A stretch of 64,000 nt of DNA from Niebla homalea (taxonomy: Eukaryota; Ascomycota; Lecanoromycetes; Lecanorales; Ramalinaceae). The first letter of the stretch is position 1. Each line of letters opens with the position of its first letter. The stretch is taken from positions 434,001 to 498,000 of the forward strand of contig JAHGAU010000035.1 of assembly GCA_019925105.1 (NCBI GenBank), read 5' to 3'. A program made the translations under genes and the position numbers. This document shows positions 1 through 9,588 of the stretch, one piece after another. The notes under the pieces are model-generated. The model was not told the origin of the DNA, searched no databases, and saw only the letters and a list, made by a program, of their open reading frames with translations.

Positions 1-206
1 AGGGATTGAGGAAAGGAAGCAGTCGCGAAAGTCAGCAGCGGTATGAGGGGAGTGTGAGCCCTGAGAGCGTGTCGGTAAATAGCATTGGAAGTGGGGAGGT
101 GAGTCAGCGCAGTGGGAGGGGTGTGGGGTCGAGGAGGGTGAGGGAGAAGGGGTTGGGAGGGATCGAGACGCCTGTGAAGGGGGCGGTGAGTGGGGTGTTC
201 TTTTAA
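1..206 (+). CDS. 3' end of a gene cut by the left window edge
   Basis: An open frame enters from the left edge and stops with TAA at 204-206, leaving about 67 C-terminal residues. The tail is rich in Ser, Gly, Arg and Glu, with no recognisable domain, so it looks like a disordered C-terminus. No start codon is visible and the true start lies outside the window. I do not recognise the protein. The frame could also be chance, but it is open throughout and its composition (GC-balanced, no RIP) matches coding sequence here. Confidence 0.45.
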   Translation, partial: GLRKGSSRESQQRYEGSVSPESVSVNSIGSGEVSQRSGRGVGSRRVREKGLGGIETPVKGAVSGVFF

Positions 207-1869
207 TCTTCTTCACGAGTTGTCGGGAGGAGGATGGAGGGTTCTTCGATTCAAGGTATCTATCAGTAGAGACCAGGGCTTGTTAAAAGCTGCCAGAGTT
301 GCAAAGTGGAGAAATATTCGACTCCTGCTTCCGCACCAAGTTTACTCCTTTTTAAAACAAAAGATCTTGGTGTACTTTGTAAGCCCAGCAACTTTATCAC
401 TAATTTATTTCCCCGTCAGAAGGAAATCCTGAGCGAAAGAAGAAAAACAAAACAATGTTGGTCTGATCAGGACAAATACGATTTTGGCGGGGATTCAACA
501 GTCGTGCTTCTGCGTCGCCCCCAGTACTCACCGTTCTTCCTCGTGGGCAGTCATGATTGCTTTCGCCATTGATTCGGAAGAAGAAAGCTTCTGCAACCAC
601 GATCCCCGAAATACTACTAGTGGGCGGGCATAAAAGGCAGGCATGCGTTGATAAACCCCTATACTTCTTGTTGTTTCGAGTCCTGCCGCAGGAAGGGCGT
701 TGATGCTTTCCACCCTCATTTCAGGCGGTGTGGATCATGGTACAAGGACTCATATGGGGGCGGAGATCAGCGATATACTACCGACTTACGGTGGGTGAGA
801 ATTGTTGATTTCTACCCACTTTGAGGATTGGCAGACTGTCTACCATGAACCAACCCCAAATCATCAGCAAAGAAAGGACAACGGACGGTGAAAGTGAAAA
901 AAAAAAGGTCTTGATATACGGCGGTAAACAACAGCGCGAAAGCAGTCATGTCATAGCAGTGCGGAATTGGTTTTCCATCAAAAGGCGTTCAGGAGATGGG
1001 GGACGGTTATATCAATCAACAATGACCAAAGCTTCTTAAAAAAGAAAGTGACACGGAGAAGCTGATGCTGTGTTATTGACGGCCATGACAGACAGATAAG
1101 CGCCAAACAGACAAGGTTTGAAACGGGGCGGAGTTGGGACTGACTATAAGAATCTGCAGAGCAACAGGAAACGATGACGGCTCGCATCGCACTGACGGCC
1201 GCGGCCCATCCATAGCATGTTAGCAATAAAAGGCCATTTTTTGGCCATTATTCGTCCTTTTAGACTGGCCGAACCCTGTGACGGACGAATGGTAAGTTAC
1301 TTTTTTGAGGACTTGCCCGTCCTCGATCTCATGACAGATGTTCACCATGCCGAAAAAGCAGGTATAACCGCCGGCATGCAGGGCATATTTACGCACATGA
1401 CGTGAGTACGAGAAGTGAGGTGAAAAGAATGGCGGTGCTGGCTGTACGCAACGAGTCATGAGAACGCAAGGACCGCATTATGATTTAGATGTGCATTCGT
1501 CTCGATTGGAAAAGAAGTGCATTAGCAGGGGAAGTGGCGTCGCGAAGTCGCCTCCACCTTTCCTCACAGTACAGGCTGATGACATGTCTTGCATTGCATA
1601 AAAGTGTATTGTCGCAGTCTTCCTGATCAGCCAAAGCATTGCCCATATAGGCTCCGTGCAGGTTTGGGGCGTCTGCATATGCACATCCATGGCCCCCGAC
1701 CGCGTGGGGAACATTGGTCACAGGTCCGCTCGTCGCTCTTATCGTCCCTCTCTCTTACCAGATTCATCATCCATCTTGCAGCGTAGATCGAAGATGTCAC
1801 TCTTGACATCCAGATCTTCGGTTCTACAGGGGTCTCTGTACCAGCCCACATAATTCAGCTGTCTCAACC
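207..1869. other. Intergenic region without a supportable gene
   Basis: Only short overlapping frames on both strands, none with a recognisable motif or plausible splice chain. The distal part, 1640-1869, is pyrimidine-rich and probably contains the promoter and leader of the P450 gene. Confidence 0.5.
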
Positions 1870-3629
1870 ATGGCATCCTTGAGCGTCGCCATCTTCGACA
1901 CAGTGCGGCAGAGCCTGACTCTCCAAATCACTTTTACACTGTGTGCTCTTCTATCTGTAGGGCGAATCATACCCTCTCAAGCTGTCCGCTACCTGCTGAT
2001 ATGTGTATGTACGGGACAGTATCCAATCGGTCAAGGAGCTTACAACCTCCTTTTCCATCCTCTCTCCAAGTTTCCAGGTCCCAAGCTCTGGGCTGCATCG
2101 CGCCTACCATTCGTCTATTGCTTGTTGACCGGCAAGCTTGTTCAACGTGAGCGTGAGTTGCACGAGAAATATGGAGGGATTGTTCGACTCGCCCCCGACG
2201 AGATTTCCTTTGCGACCGAGCAAGCATGGAATGATATTCACACTTTGCGTCGCGGTCACAAACGAACCCAAAGAGACAGAGTTTACTATTTCGGTGCTTT
2301 TCTCCCTCTGCTGTGAGTTGGCAGAGAGAAGCTGACAGCGGCCCAGCACCCTACAACCAGGCAGACATTTTCATCACAACGAGTGACGCGAAAGACCATC
2401 TTCGAGCCCGAACTCTCTTGAGTAACTGCTTTGCAGAGAAGGCTTTACGCGCGCAACATCCCCTGATCAGTGGACATGCAGACATCCTGGTCCAGAAGAT
2501 GAGAGGAGCTGTTACCAAACACACTGGCGATAAACAGGGTGCTCTCGTGAATATGACCGACTGGCTGAACTTCTTTACCATAGACGTGATGGGCGATCTA
2601 GCTTTTGGTGAGAGCTTTGGCTGTCTCACAGCAGGCGACTACCATTCTTGGGTTCGTACTTTGTTCAGCTATCTGAAAGCAATGGCGCTGGGGGCGGCTC
2701 CTCGTTTCTACCCCACTGCAGAGTTTCTGTTGGAAAAGTTCATCCCCAAAAGCATACTCGAGGGTCAGCGCCAACATACTCAGTATGCTTACGACAAAAT
2801 CAACCACCGTCTGGACACGAAATCTGATCGGCCGGATTTCGTGACACCGTTGATGGAGAATAACGCAAGCTATGAGATCATGTCCCGGGACGAAATTTTG
2901 GCGGCCTTCAATTTTATTATCATTGCAGGGACGGAGACCACAGCAACCGTCTTGACGGGTATATTCAATCACCTGACCAAGAATGAACATGTAATGTCAA
3001 CACTGTGCGTGGAAATTCGCACGGCTTTCAAAAGAGAGAAAGATATCACAATCGACGCAATCATGGGCCTTGAATACCTAGAAGCCGTCATCAATGAGGG
3101 ACTTCGTATTTGTAATCCCCTACCAGCGGGGCTTCCTCGAGTGGTACCTGAAGGGGGCGATTCATATGCAGGAGTGTATCTCCCTGGCGGGGTGAGATGT
3201 TTCGATACCTCCCCCACTCGCGTCGAGGCCTAGGGGAGCCAAGACTGACTCGATTAATTGCGATAGACCAGAGTGGGTGTGCGCACACTCGCCGTCAACC
3301 GCTCCGAGGACCTGTTTGCCAATCCAGACAGGTTCGTTCCAGAACGCTGGCTAGCTAAGGGTGAGCGTCCGAGGGAGTACGATAACGACCACCTCTCGGC
3401 CAGTAAACCCTTTAGCGTCGGCTTTCACAGCTGTCTAGGACGATCACTCGCATGGGTCGAGCTACGTCTCGTTCTAATACGACTACTGTGGGCGTTTGAT
3501 TTCGCTGACGAGCTATCAGAACGGGTATATTTCGACAAATTTCCCGTGATCATGATGGTACAGAAACAGCCAATGAAGATGAGGATCAAGCTGAGGCAGG
3601 GGCTTGACGATGTCGCCCACGCTTCCTAG
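1870..3629 (+). CDS. Cytochrome P450 monooxygenase (fungal, microsomal)
   Basis: A heme-thiolate monooxygenase, probably ER-anchored, with unknown substrate. An N-terminal hydrophobic segment is followed by the proline-rich hinge FHPLSKFPGPKLW and the conserved EKYGGIVRLAPDEISF stretch. The I-helix AGTETT is near residue 326, the K-helix EGLR near 383, PERW in exon 3, and the heme loop FSVGFHSCLG with the cysteine near residue 470; the usual Arg of this loop is His. Best model: exons 1870-2280, 2361-3191 and 3267-3629, giving about 534 aa, normal for the family. Intron 2 (3192-3266) is clear: GTGAGA to ATAG restores the frame exactly. The first junction is uncertain; only a GTTTAC donor at 2281 with the CAG acceptor ending at 2360 keeps frame, otherwise there is a frameshift near 2313. 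The sequence resembles fungal TRI11/benzoate hydroxylase-like P450s by general look only. Confidence 0.88.
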
Positions 3630-3973
3630 CTGCGTTAATCAGTGTGCGAGTCCGTCCAACAACAGAAAGTGATACATTCGGTTGAAATATAAAAGGGTCC
3701 CTTGAAGGAATACTGTGGATCAATTGAAGCTTGTACAGACTAAACACAAATTCCTAACCGGATCAAGCAAGCTCCAAAGATGTAGTATGTCCTTGGCAGA
3801 AAAGGATCTTCTCGCTCAAGCCTCTCAATGCTTGGGGTCAGGTTGTTCCGAAGGGTAAGTTCTGCATAAATATGTTCGACGCATGTTCTTTCTTTGTTGA
3901 TTATATTGTGTGGGAAAATTGTTGACGCCTTAGACAAGTCCAATGGGTGGATCGCAGAGGGAAAGGTCAATTA
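3630..3973. other. 3' flank of the P450 gene up to the inverted-repeat element
   Basis: Contains a small minus-strand frame (3740-3970) with no recognisable motif. I see no gene that can be supported. Confidence 0.4.
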
Positions 3974-4050
3974 GCATGTTTGAGAAGCTTGCAAATGCTT
4001 GGCAAAAAAAAAAAACGCATCTCTCCAGAGCTTTTGTTAGCTACCACCAT
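3974..4050 (+). repeat. Left terminal inverted repeat of the MITE-like element
   Basis: Pairs with 4357-4439 on the opposite strand. It carries C-to-T differences relative to the right arm, for example GCAT for GCAC before the CTCTCCAGAG block. Confidence 0.85.
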
Positions 4051-4356
4051 ATAAATTAATAGAGCCTTACGCAACGTTTAATATTGAATTATACCTCTTG
4101 AACCGTTTAGATCGTCTAGGAATAAGGTTTATAGTAGTATTAATAGTGGTGGTAGAAGTGGTAATAAGCTGTGTAGGTAGTGTTGAGCCTCAGCTTAGGC
4201 CCAGATCCCCACTTTAACACTGACCATACCACCAATACCCCGGGGTCTTAAAACGCAGCCTTTGGTCAAAATACATCTCAAATCAACTCACTAATACCGC
4301 AAACTCGCTTATTAATACGATAAACACTTTGTGTAAATCTTTAACAAATTTGTATA

Positions 4357-4439
4357 ATGGTGGCTAACAAAGGCCCTGGAGTCTCTGGAGAGGTGCGTTT
4401 TTTTTTTTTGCCAAGCATTTGCAAGCTTCTCAAACATGC
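4357..4439 (-). repeat. Right terminal inverted repeat of the MITE-like element
   Basis: Reverse complement of the left arm, with an additional few bases between the CTCTCCAGAG and TTGTTAGC blocks. The ATTA copy follows directly at 4440. Confidence 0.85.
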
Positions 4440-4443
4440 ATTA

Positions 4444-5104
4444 GTTTTTGAACGTGCTAGACTGGGGGCCACTTCAAATGCACCTAACGAGATCACGGTC
4501 AATCCGTCGCTTGTCTCACGATATTTGACCAGGTTTCATCCAGCTGGACAAAGCCATGTTCATATTACACATGCGAGGTCAGAGTCTCAGCAGTTTGCGA
4601 AGTGAAAATCGCCAAATGCTTCATGAAAAGGAATGGCTTCCTGCATCCGGAATTTGATTCAACTGGGAGTGACGTTCCTTGACTTTGACCCACAATGGAG
4701 GCATGTTCCAGACTTGCTGACCCATGGTAATTTTGCTGCCCACTTGAAGGATTTGCTGCTACGGCGCGATATCATTGCGCGGATACCATTTGAGGGTATT
4801 TCCCAAGGTGTCGCTGGTAAGACTCTGTTTGGACCACAGGACGACTGACTTCCGTTCCACTTGGACGATCCTTCGTAATGAATCATGTTGTGTGCTCCTA
4901 TCAAGAGGCATTGGATGGTCATGCCATCTATTGGCGAGGCTCTGAGTTATAGTGTGAGCGGTCCAAAGTTGTCCAAAGACATTCACGCTTTCCCGAGTAT
5001 CACTATCGTGGCCCCTGAGCTACATGTCATCAAGCGGATTCCGTTCGCCTGACCAAGAACCTGGTGAAGTAGGGAGTCCAAAGGGTGCCTCCGGAGATGC
5101 GTTT
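4444..5104. other. Gene-poor stretch, possibly the decayed 3' part of the HET-like gene
   Basis: Short frames on both strands, best on the minus strand (4659-4922 and 4759-4986), but none gives a recognisable domain or a clean splice chain. It lies downstream of the HET-domain remnant on the minus strand and may be its degraded continuation; this is inference. Confidence 0.3.
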
Positions 5105-5707
5105 TCAGACTTCTTCTAGGATGTTTCCGATGATCACTTGGTTGCGCAACCGTACTACCTCCATTTCGCCCTCTGCAGCAGGCTTCAAGGTGAAGAACGC
5201 TAAGCTCTCGATGATTCTACACGTATTCAAGGTCTGGGCCGGCTCGGGGCGACTCAGGATACAAAGTCTGTTGCTCAAAGCACAAGATGGGTCACCCAAA
5301 GCTGCAAGCACCCCCAGCGAATGATTTGGGATCGACGGCACTGTTGGGACAAGGCATAATTGCATTGCCAGAGGCGCCATATTCACCAATCATGAAATGA
5401 CGCAAGTACGGTGGATTATCTTGAAACAGCTCAAGTATGTCATACGCAAAGGCACCAGCGTCAGTTGGTCTTGCTCATTAGATGTTAGGGTTGAAGATCT
5501 TTTTCCCCTTGAAATATGATCTTGAGCTCCATCACCAGAAACACTATATAGCAGTGCCTCTTCTGAGATGGAGTTGACAATATCTTCCAGCACAACGACA
5601 AGTTGACGAGCACTCTCATAGATTAAATCCATTTGAGCAATGACATGGTGTTTCTCGGATACATTGGCTTGATCGATGCCATCTACAATGAGGAAGAGAG
5701 CCAGCAC
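5105..5707 (-). pseudogene. HET-domain (heterokaryon incompatibility) gene remnant
   Basis: The minus-strand frame at 5707-5390 contains VDGIDQANVSEKHHVIAQMD followed by LIYESARQLVVVLEDI. This resembles the central HET block of the form 'D.ICIDQ.N..EK..QV..M..IY..A..V', in which allorecognition proteins carry their conserved core. The match breaks off after about 105 codons, and a second frame (5389-5105) continues with no stop but also no recognised motif. No ATG-led intact gene can be assembled and the typical W.D.CIDQ sequence is altered. A decayed copy is the simplest reading. An intact gene with undetected introns is less likely. Confidence 0.5.
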
Positions 5708-5710
5708 AGC

Positions 5711-7268
5711 CTCCCTCCATCAGGCTGATCAACCTCTTTCTCTTTGCCCAACAATAACAATTAGATCACCCAGATCCAAAAACTAATATAAGGACATGCG
5801 CATCCTCTTTGCGATACCAAAACATTAAAGATATTCCTCTCTAGCAGACCTGTCTCAAGGTCCGTAAACGGTAAAGTGCATTGGCCGAACTAATGGAACG
5901 GAGATCTCTGTACGCGTACGCTTTCCTGAACCTTTAATTCAACCACGTCCACTCGCCGCCCACATCATCAAATTGACCAAAGAAACCGTATATCGACCAC
6001 CAAACTCTTCTCGTCTATTCCTACCTTGGAAGGAAAAAGATCAACTGTCCTTCGATTGGCGACTTGATAAACGACCTGGATCTTCAAGGTACGCATATGC
6101 TTTGACTCAACTCTCAGCTCGTCCCATCTCGACCATCCCACTGCTCCTTCTCCACAATGGCCTAGCGTTGCCCTTCAATCATGAAACAAGGTCCCTAGCT
6201 GTGATGATGAGTCGTATTTGCTCATTGCCCGTCTACACTTGTTCATCATACGCGTACTAGCCGTGTAGCTAACGTCAACTTGTCGAGGCTCTTTGGTGGC
6301 CATCCGTGGGCGTACCGTAAGTGTTCGACGTGGAACCGAGCAGTGTTTGACTGCATTGGTTCGAGACTACTACGCACGTTCACGTTCCAGATTTTGAAGC
6401 TTTCTGCCTCCAGATCAGTGAGCCTCTGATGGTGGCTTTCCTGTCTATCCTGGTTTTCAATCCTCACAGAAAGCAATTAATAAAGAACCCAAGATACAGT
6501 GAAGTTTGATGATTGACCTTTGTCATTGCTTCATTCTTTTCAACCATGCCTTGCCTTATTCTTCAATACATACGCCTTACTTTAGCAAGAGCCCAGAAGA
6601 TAAGCCATATCGTCCCTTTCGTATGGCGGGGTCATGTCCATCGCTACGCGCCTGACCCTGATCGGTCTGGCTCTTTCAAGCGGTTCTTCCGTTCTAAGGG
6701 AGTCCTCAGATCCATGGAACGTCCTTTCAACTCCTATAGATTCGGACCTTTACATTGGATTGAAACCGATGTGGAGCCTGGCCTCCTTGACGCGTACTGC
6801 TTTTCGTTTGAAGCATCGTGGCTGGCACAGAGATCTTCCTGGATTGAGGATAGACTTTCAACGCGTATGGGTTGATTCGTGGCCAGCATCGCACGCCATT
6901 ACTCATTCAGCTCTAGCATCAACGCCCAAAAGTGATGCTTTGGCGCTTTGGTGCTTTAGTGCTTTGGCTTCCAGAAGCCCTCAAGAAGGGAGAGCCATCA
7001 TCAGGGAAACTCACGTATATAAAGAGTTTCTCCTTCTCGAACAAATTCCAATGCAGATTCATCCCACCTCCATACTTTCCCAGCAATACCACACTCGCTT
7101 CGCTTCCATTGCACTTTGTCACACAATCCCATCCCTATCCGTGACCAGCCACTCCACTTCAACACCTTCTACCATCCAACCAAAACAGGTCAAAAGAATG
7201 CATCTCCCCACCATCCTCCCCTCCTCCTCCTCCTCCTCCTCCCTCTCATCCTCTCCTCCACCATCAAC
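5711..7268. other. Gene-poor interval ending in a promoter-like leader
   Basis: Several unrecognised frames (5973-6260 and 6513-6875 on plus, 6246-6476 on minus) with no motif. Toward the right end there is a TATA-like element (TATATAAAG at about 7015-7023). A long CT-rich tract with a CTC/TCC microsatellite follows around 7215-7260, typical of a fungal core promoter and 5' leader for the small gene that starts at 7269. Confidence 0.4.
7015..7023 (+). promoter_or_regulatory. TATA-like element upstream of the small gene at 7269
   Basis: TATATAAAG on the plus strand, followed by a pyrimidine-rich stretch up to the CAACATGC start context. Position and composition fit a fungal promoter; no experimental support is implied. 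Confidence 0.4.
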
Positions 7269-7569
7269 ATGCAAAACAACAACGACGCCGCCGCCGCCAT
7301 CGATCCCCGCGACGATGCCCACCCATTGGGCGCTCCCTCTTCCCGCATGGGGCCTCCACCCTCGGGCGTCAAACCGACGGGGACGTTCGAGCCTGTGAGC
7401 CATTTCTTCCCTCACCCTTTTATTCATCGGTCAAGGACTCCTTCTCCATCATGATGGGGGGCGTTGTGCTGACGAGAGGGTGTTGAAACTTAAACGGGGC
7501 AACCACCTAGTGGCGCGCCGACTTGAGGGAAGAAGGGAAAACGTCATCAGGGTGGCTTGCTCATGTTGA
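7269..7569 (+). CDS. Possible small protein of 72 aa, unknown function
   Basis: An ATG in good context (CAACATGC) opens a 42-codon exon (7269-7394) ending in the PSGVKPTGTFEP stretch. A GTGAGC donor at 7395, a GCTGAC branch-like site at about 7468 and an AG at 7475-7476 then give a second exon (7477-7569). This keeps frame and encodes a basic stretch, KLKRGNHLVARRLEGRR, before the stop. The phase agreement, the strong promoter-like upstream region and a basic conserved-looking second exon support a real gene. I do not recognise the family, and the second exon could continue through another intron. Confidence 0.45.
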
Positions 7570-8094
7570 AAAAAAAAGGGGGTGGGGGGGAGCAGTCAGG
7601 CTATGCTGTGGGGTGTGGTAGGATTGCTAGGATCAAGCGGGTGGGGGGTCTGTCAGGGGAGATGGGTATGGACACGTTTGAGATAGAGAGACGGATAGCA
7701 TGATGAGAGAGATATATTATAGTCGCTGGCACGGCTCGGATTGAACCCATTACACTCATTGACATACCGGTATGCAAACAAGGAACTTCGAGCGTGATTC
7801 ACATTCGTAATTGTTCTTGCAGGACGCGTTCGTTTGAGTAGATGAGAAATGTACATGGCACATTACCTTCAACGGCTCTGACATCACGCCCACAAGTCCC
7901 ATCATTATACAAAGCCCCCATACCCATGCTACCTTTCCTGTTTTCCCCCTCCCCCAGACTTCACAATGTCAACATTCCTTAATCACCATGATCCAGCACA
8001 AAGCACCTTTATCAAGCCTAGGATGTGGCAGAGACGTCACATCCAACACCCAGACCCTTCACCGGTCGACATATTGCAGGCCTGGGATTGCCCA
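7570..8094. other. Intergenic region
   Basis: Contains G-rich and A-rich runs near 7570-7595 and no supportable gene. A B-box-like sequence near 7745 was examined for a tRNA and rejected. Confidence 0.5.
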
Positions 8095-8511
8095 TCAGGG
8101 ACCGGTGCCGGATGCCGAGCTGGTGGAGTCCGTGCTTCCTCCCTCCCCCTCGCCACTAATAGTGTCTGGAGATACAGTAGAAGAACCAGTGCCTGAGGAT
8201 CCGGTACTAGAGCCAGTGCCTGAGGATCCAGCACCAGAACCAGTGCCTGAGGATCCGGTACTAGAGCCAGTGCCTGAGGATCCAGTAGCAGAACTAGTCT
8301 CTGAGGATCCACTGCCAGAACCAGACCGGGCCTCCAAGGTTGCGTTCAGAGACTCGAGGAGTCCGCGGATCATGGGCGCAGCCTGACTGGGAGGGGCCTT
8401 CTCGATGATGGCGGATTTCTTGGAGGATATGTCCGGTGATTGTGGTGCTGGGAAGGAGGTGATGCAGGGGATGAGGGCCAAGAGGGCGATGAGGGAGACG
8501 GAGAAATGCAT
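8095..8511 (-). CDS. Small secreted Ser/Gly/Thr-rich repeat protein
   Basis: On the minus strand, the ATG at 8511 opens MHFSVSLIALLALIPCITSF, a classical signal peptide, with likely cleavage before the FPAPQS stretch. The mature part has a short charged region with a LLESLNATLEARS segment. It then becomes a low-complexity tail built on a 9-residue unit of the type GSSGTGSST, repeated about five times, ending at the stop at 8095-8097 (138 aa). The frame is also open upstream of 8511 to 8664, but the signal peptide decides the start. A TATAAG-like site lies about 130 bp upstream. No GPI-type tail is seen. It could be a cell-surface or effector-like protein; the function is unknown. Confidence 0.65.
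   Translation of the reverse strand: MHFSVSLIALLALIPCITSFPAPQSPDISSKKSAIIEKAPPSQAAPMIRGLLESLNATLEARSGSGSGSSETSSATGSSGTGSSTGSSGTGSGAGSSGTGSSTGSSGTGSSTVSPDTISGEGEGGSTDSTSSASGTGP
8183..8317. repeat. 27-bp coding minisatellite, five units
   Basis: Five head-to-tail 27-bp units with core CCAGTGCCTGAGGATCC, the last one diverged. The units lie in frame in the secreted-protein gene and encode its 9-residue Ser/Gly/Thr unit. Confidence 0.85.
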
Positions 8512-9588
8512 CGAGGGCGGAATGAAAGCTCTCTCGCTATTTCCTTGTTGAAGGGAGGGAAATTTCAAGTGATTGGTATTGGAGTGGTTGGAAGGTTTGT
8601 GAGTAGAATGGGAGGAATGGTTGGAAGAAACGAAGTACTTATAGGCCATGTCAAGGCAAGGCATACCTTCATGATGATGCTATCTTCGGCACGTCAGTCG
8701 GCGTTCATAAACATGGTGTCTTCAGCATGTTAGTCGGCTTGTACGAAACACCCAACATAGATCCTGAGATGGCAGCGATAGCATTCTCATGCTCAGCCAG
8801 TGTTGTCGCATTCTTCAGTTCGCATGTGAGACCCTGACGGACATTGTGTATCAAGATTGATATGCAACCGTTTCATGAAATCAGCGGAACGGCTCGGTAG
8901 GTAAGTGCACTGGCACGGTCACATAATACCCTGGAGATCAATTTAAAGAATGGTCCGAGCAGGATCGATCGATTGAACTATTGTGTGAAAGACTTACATT
9001 GTGCATAGGGAAAGGCTGACGTGGCTGAGCACGATCGCAGCAATGTTCATCACGCGCTCTTGGATTTCTTGCCACTCCTGGCACCCATAAGTCGACGTAG
9101 ACCTGGACTTCCTCACCAGTATATGTCATCAAGTCAAAACCCATCATAGCTAGGTTTATCTGTGCCAGGGTTGCATAGATAGTGACAATCTCCTCGCGTT
9201 TCAAGATCTCAGGCAAGGCACTGGCCAATGTCTTTATGGAAAGATGAAGCCTTGCAAGACTGGTAGCTTGATTTAATCGAAAATTCTGCCACAAGTGGAC
9301 GATGTGGAGGAAGCGCTTGCCAGGTCAATTGGTTGCATAATCCATCATCTTTGTGAAATGCCGTGAAATGATTGTCTGGAGGCGTGTGACTGTACGAGCC
9401 GTGCTGTAAATACATTTATTTATTGAGCGGCGATGAAGGGCCATATGCAGTGATTGCTGTTGCCGTAGTAGAGAAAAGAAGCAGTCTCAAAGGGGCAACA
9501 TCGCCTGGGGAGGTCCGTGCGTCATTGACTTCAAGTCATCTCTGCAGTCTTCTTCCATTGCAACATTCTGGACCCCAGAACATATGCC
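8512..9588. other. Interval between the secreted-protein gene and SPO11
   Basis: The 5' portion holds the secreted-protein promoter. The rest contains one possible minus-strand coding trace, listed separately, and the SPO11 5' flank. No other support. Confidence 0.4.
8938..9294 (-). CDS. Unrecognised minus-strand coding trace
   Basis: The frame from 9294 downwards reads as a plausible helical protein (for example LHLSIKTLASALPEILKREE and QINLAMMGFDLMTYTGEEVQ). A neighbouring frame takes over near 9100 with an equally protein-like stretch (QEIQERVMNIAAIVLSHVSL) ending at a GTAAGT donor-like site. This suggests either an intron-containing gene or a decayed one with a frameshift. No start codon or family could be assigned. 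Confidence 0.25.
   Translation of the reverse strand: MWQNFRLNQATSLARLHLSIKTLASALPEILKREEIVTIYATLAQINLAMMGFDLMTYTGEEVQVYVDLWVPGVARNPRARDEHCCDRAQPRQPFPMHNVSLSHNSSIDRSCSDHSLN

Larger units (their letters stand above)
3974..4439. mobile_element. MITE-like element with about 85-bp terminal inverted repeats
   Basis: The left end (3974-~4050) and right end (~4357-4439) are near-perfect reverse complements. They start GCATGTTTGAGAAGC, include an A12/T-run and a CTCTCCAGAG block, and end near a TTGTTAGC block. The direct 4-bp sequence ATTA flanks both sides (3970-3973 and 4440-4443), consistent with a target duplication (TTA or TA also possible). The 466-bp length and lack of any open frame point to a non-autonomous DNA transposon. 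Differences between the arms are mostly C/T or G/A, and the interior is AT-rich, as expected if RIP has acted. No transposase gene is visible in the window, so the superfamily is unknown. Confidence 0.85.

Noticed and set aside
672..690. B-box-like TTTCGAGTCC on the plus strand
   Set aside because: The flanks do not fold into a cloverleaf and no A box precedes it.
6634..7398. 254-codon plus-strand frame
   Set aside because: It ends in simple Ser/Pro runs derived from a CT-rich leader and overlaps the promoter of the small gene; no motif or domain.
7727..7760. tRNA-like B box on the minus strand (GGTTCAATCC)
   Set aside because: No pairing T-stem, no A box at the proper distance and no acceptor stem can be formed.
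7988..8386. Plus-strand frame with a PVPEDPVLE-type repeat
   Set aside because: It is antisense to the secreted protein; the minus strand has a signal peptide and a start, the plus strand has neither.
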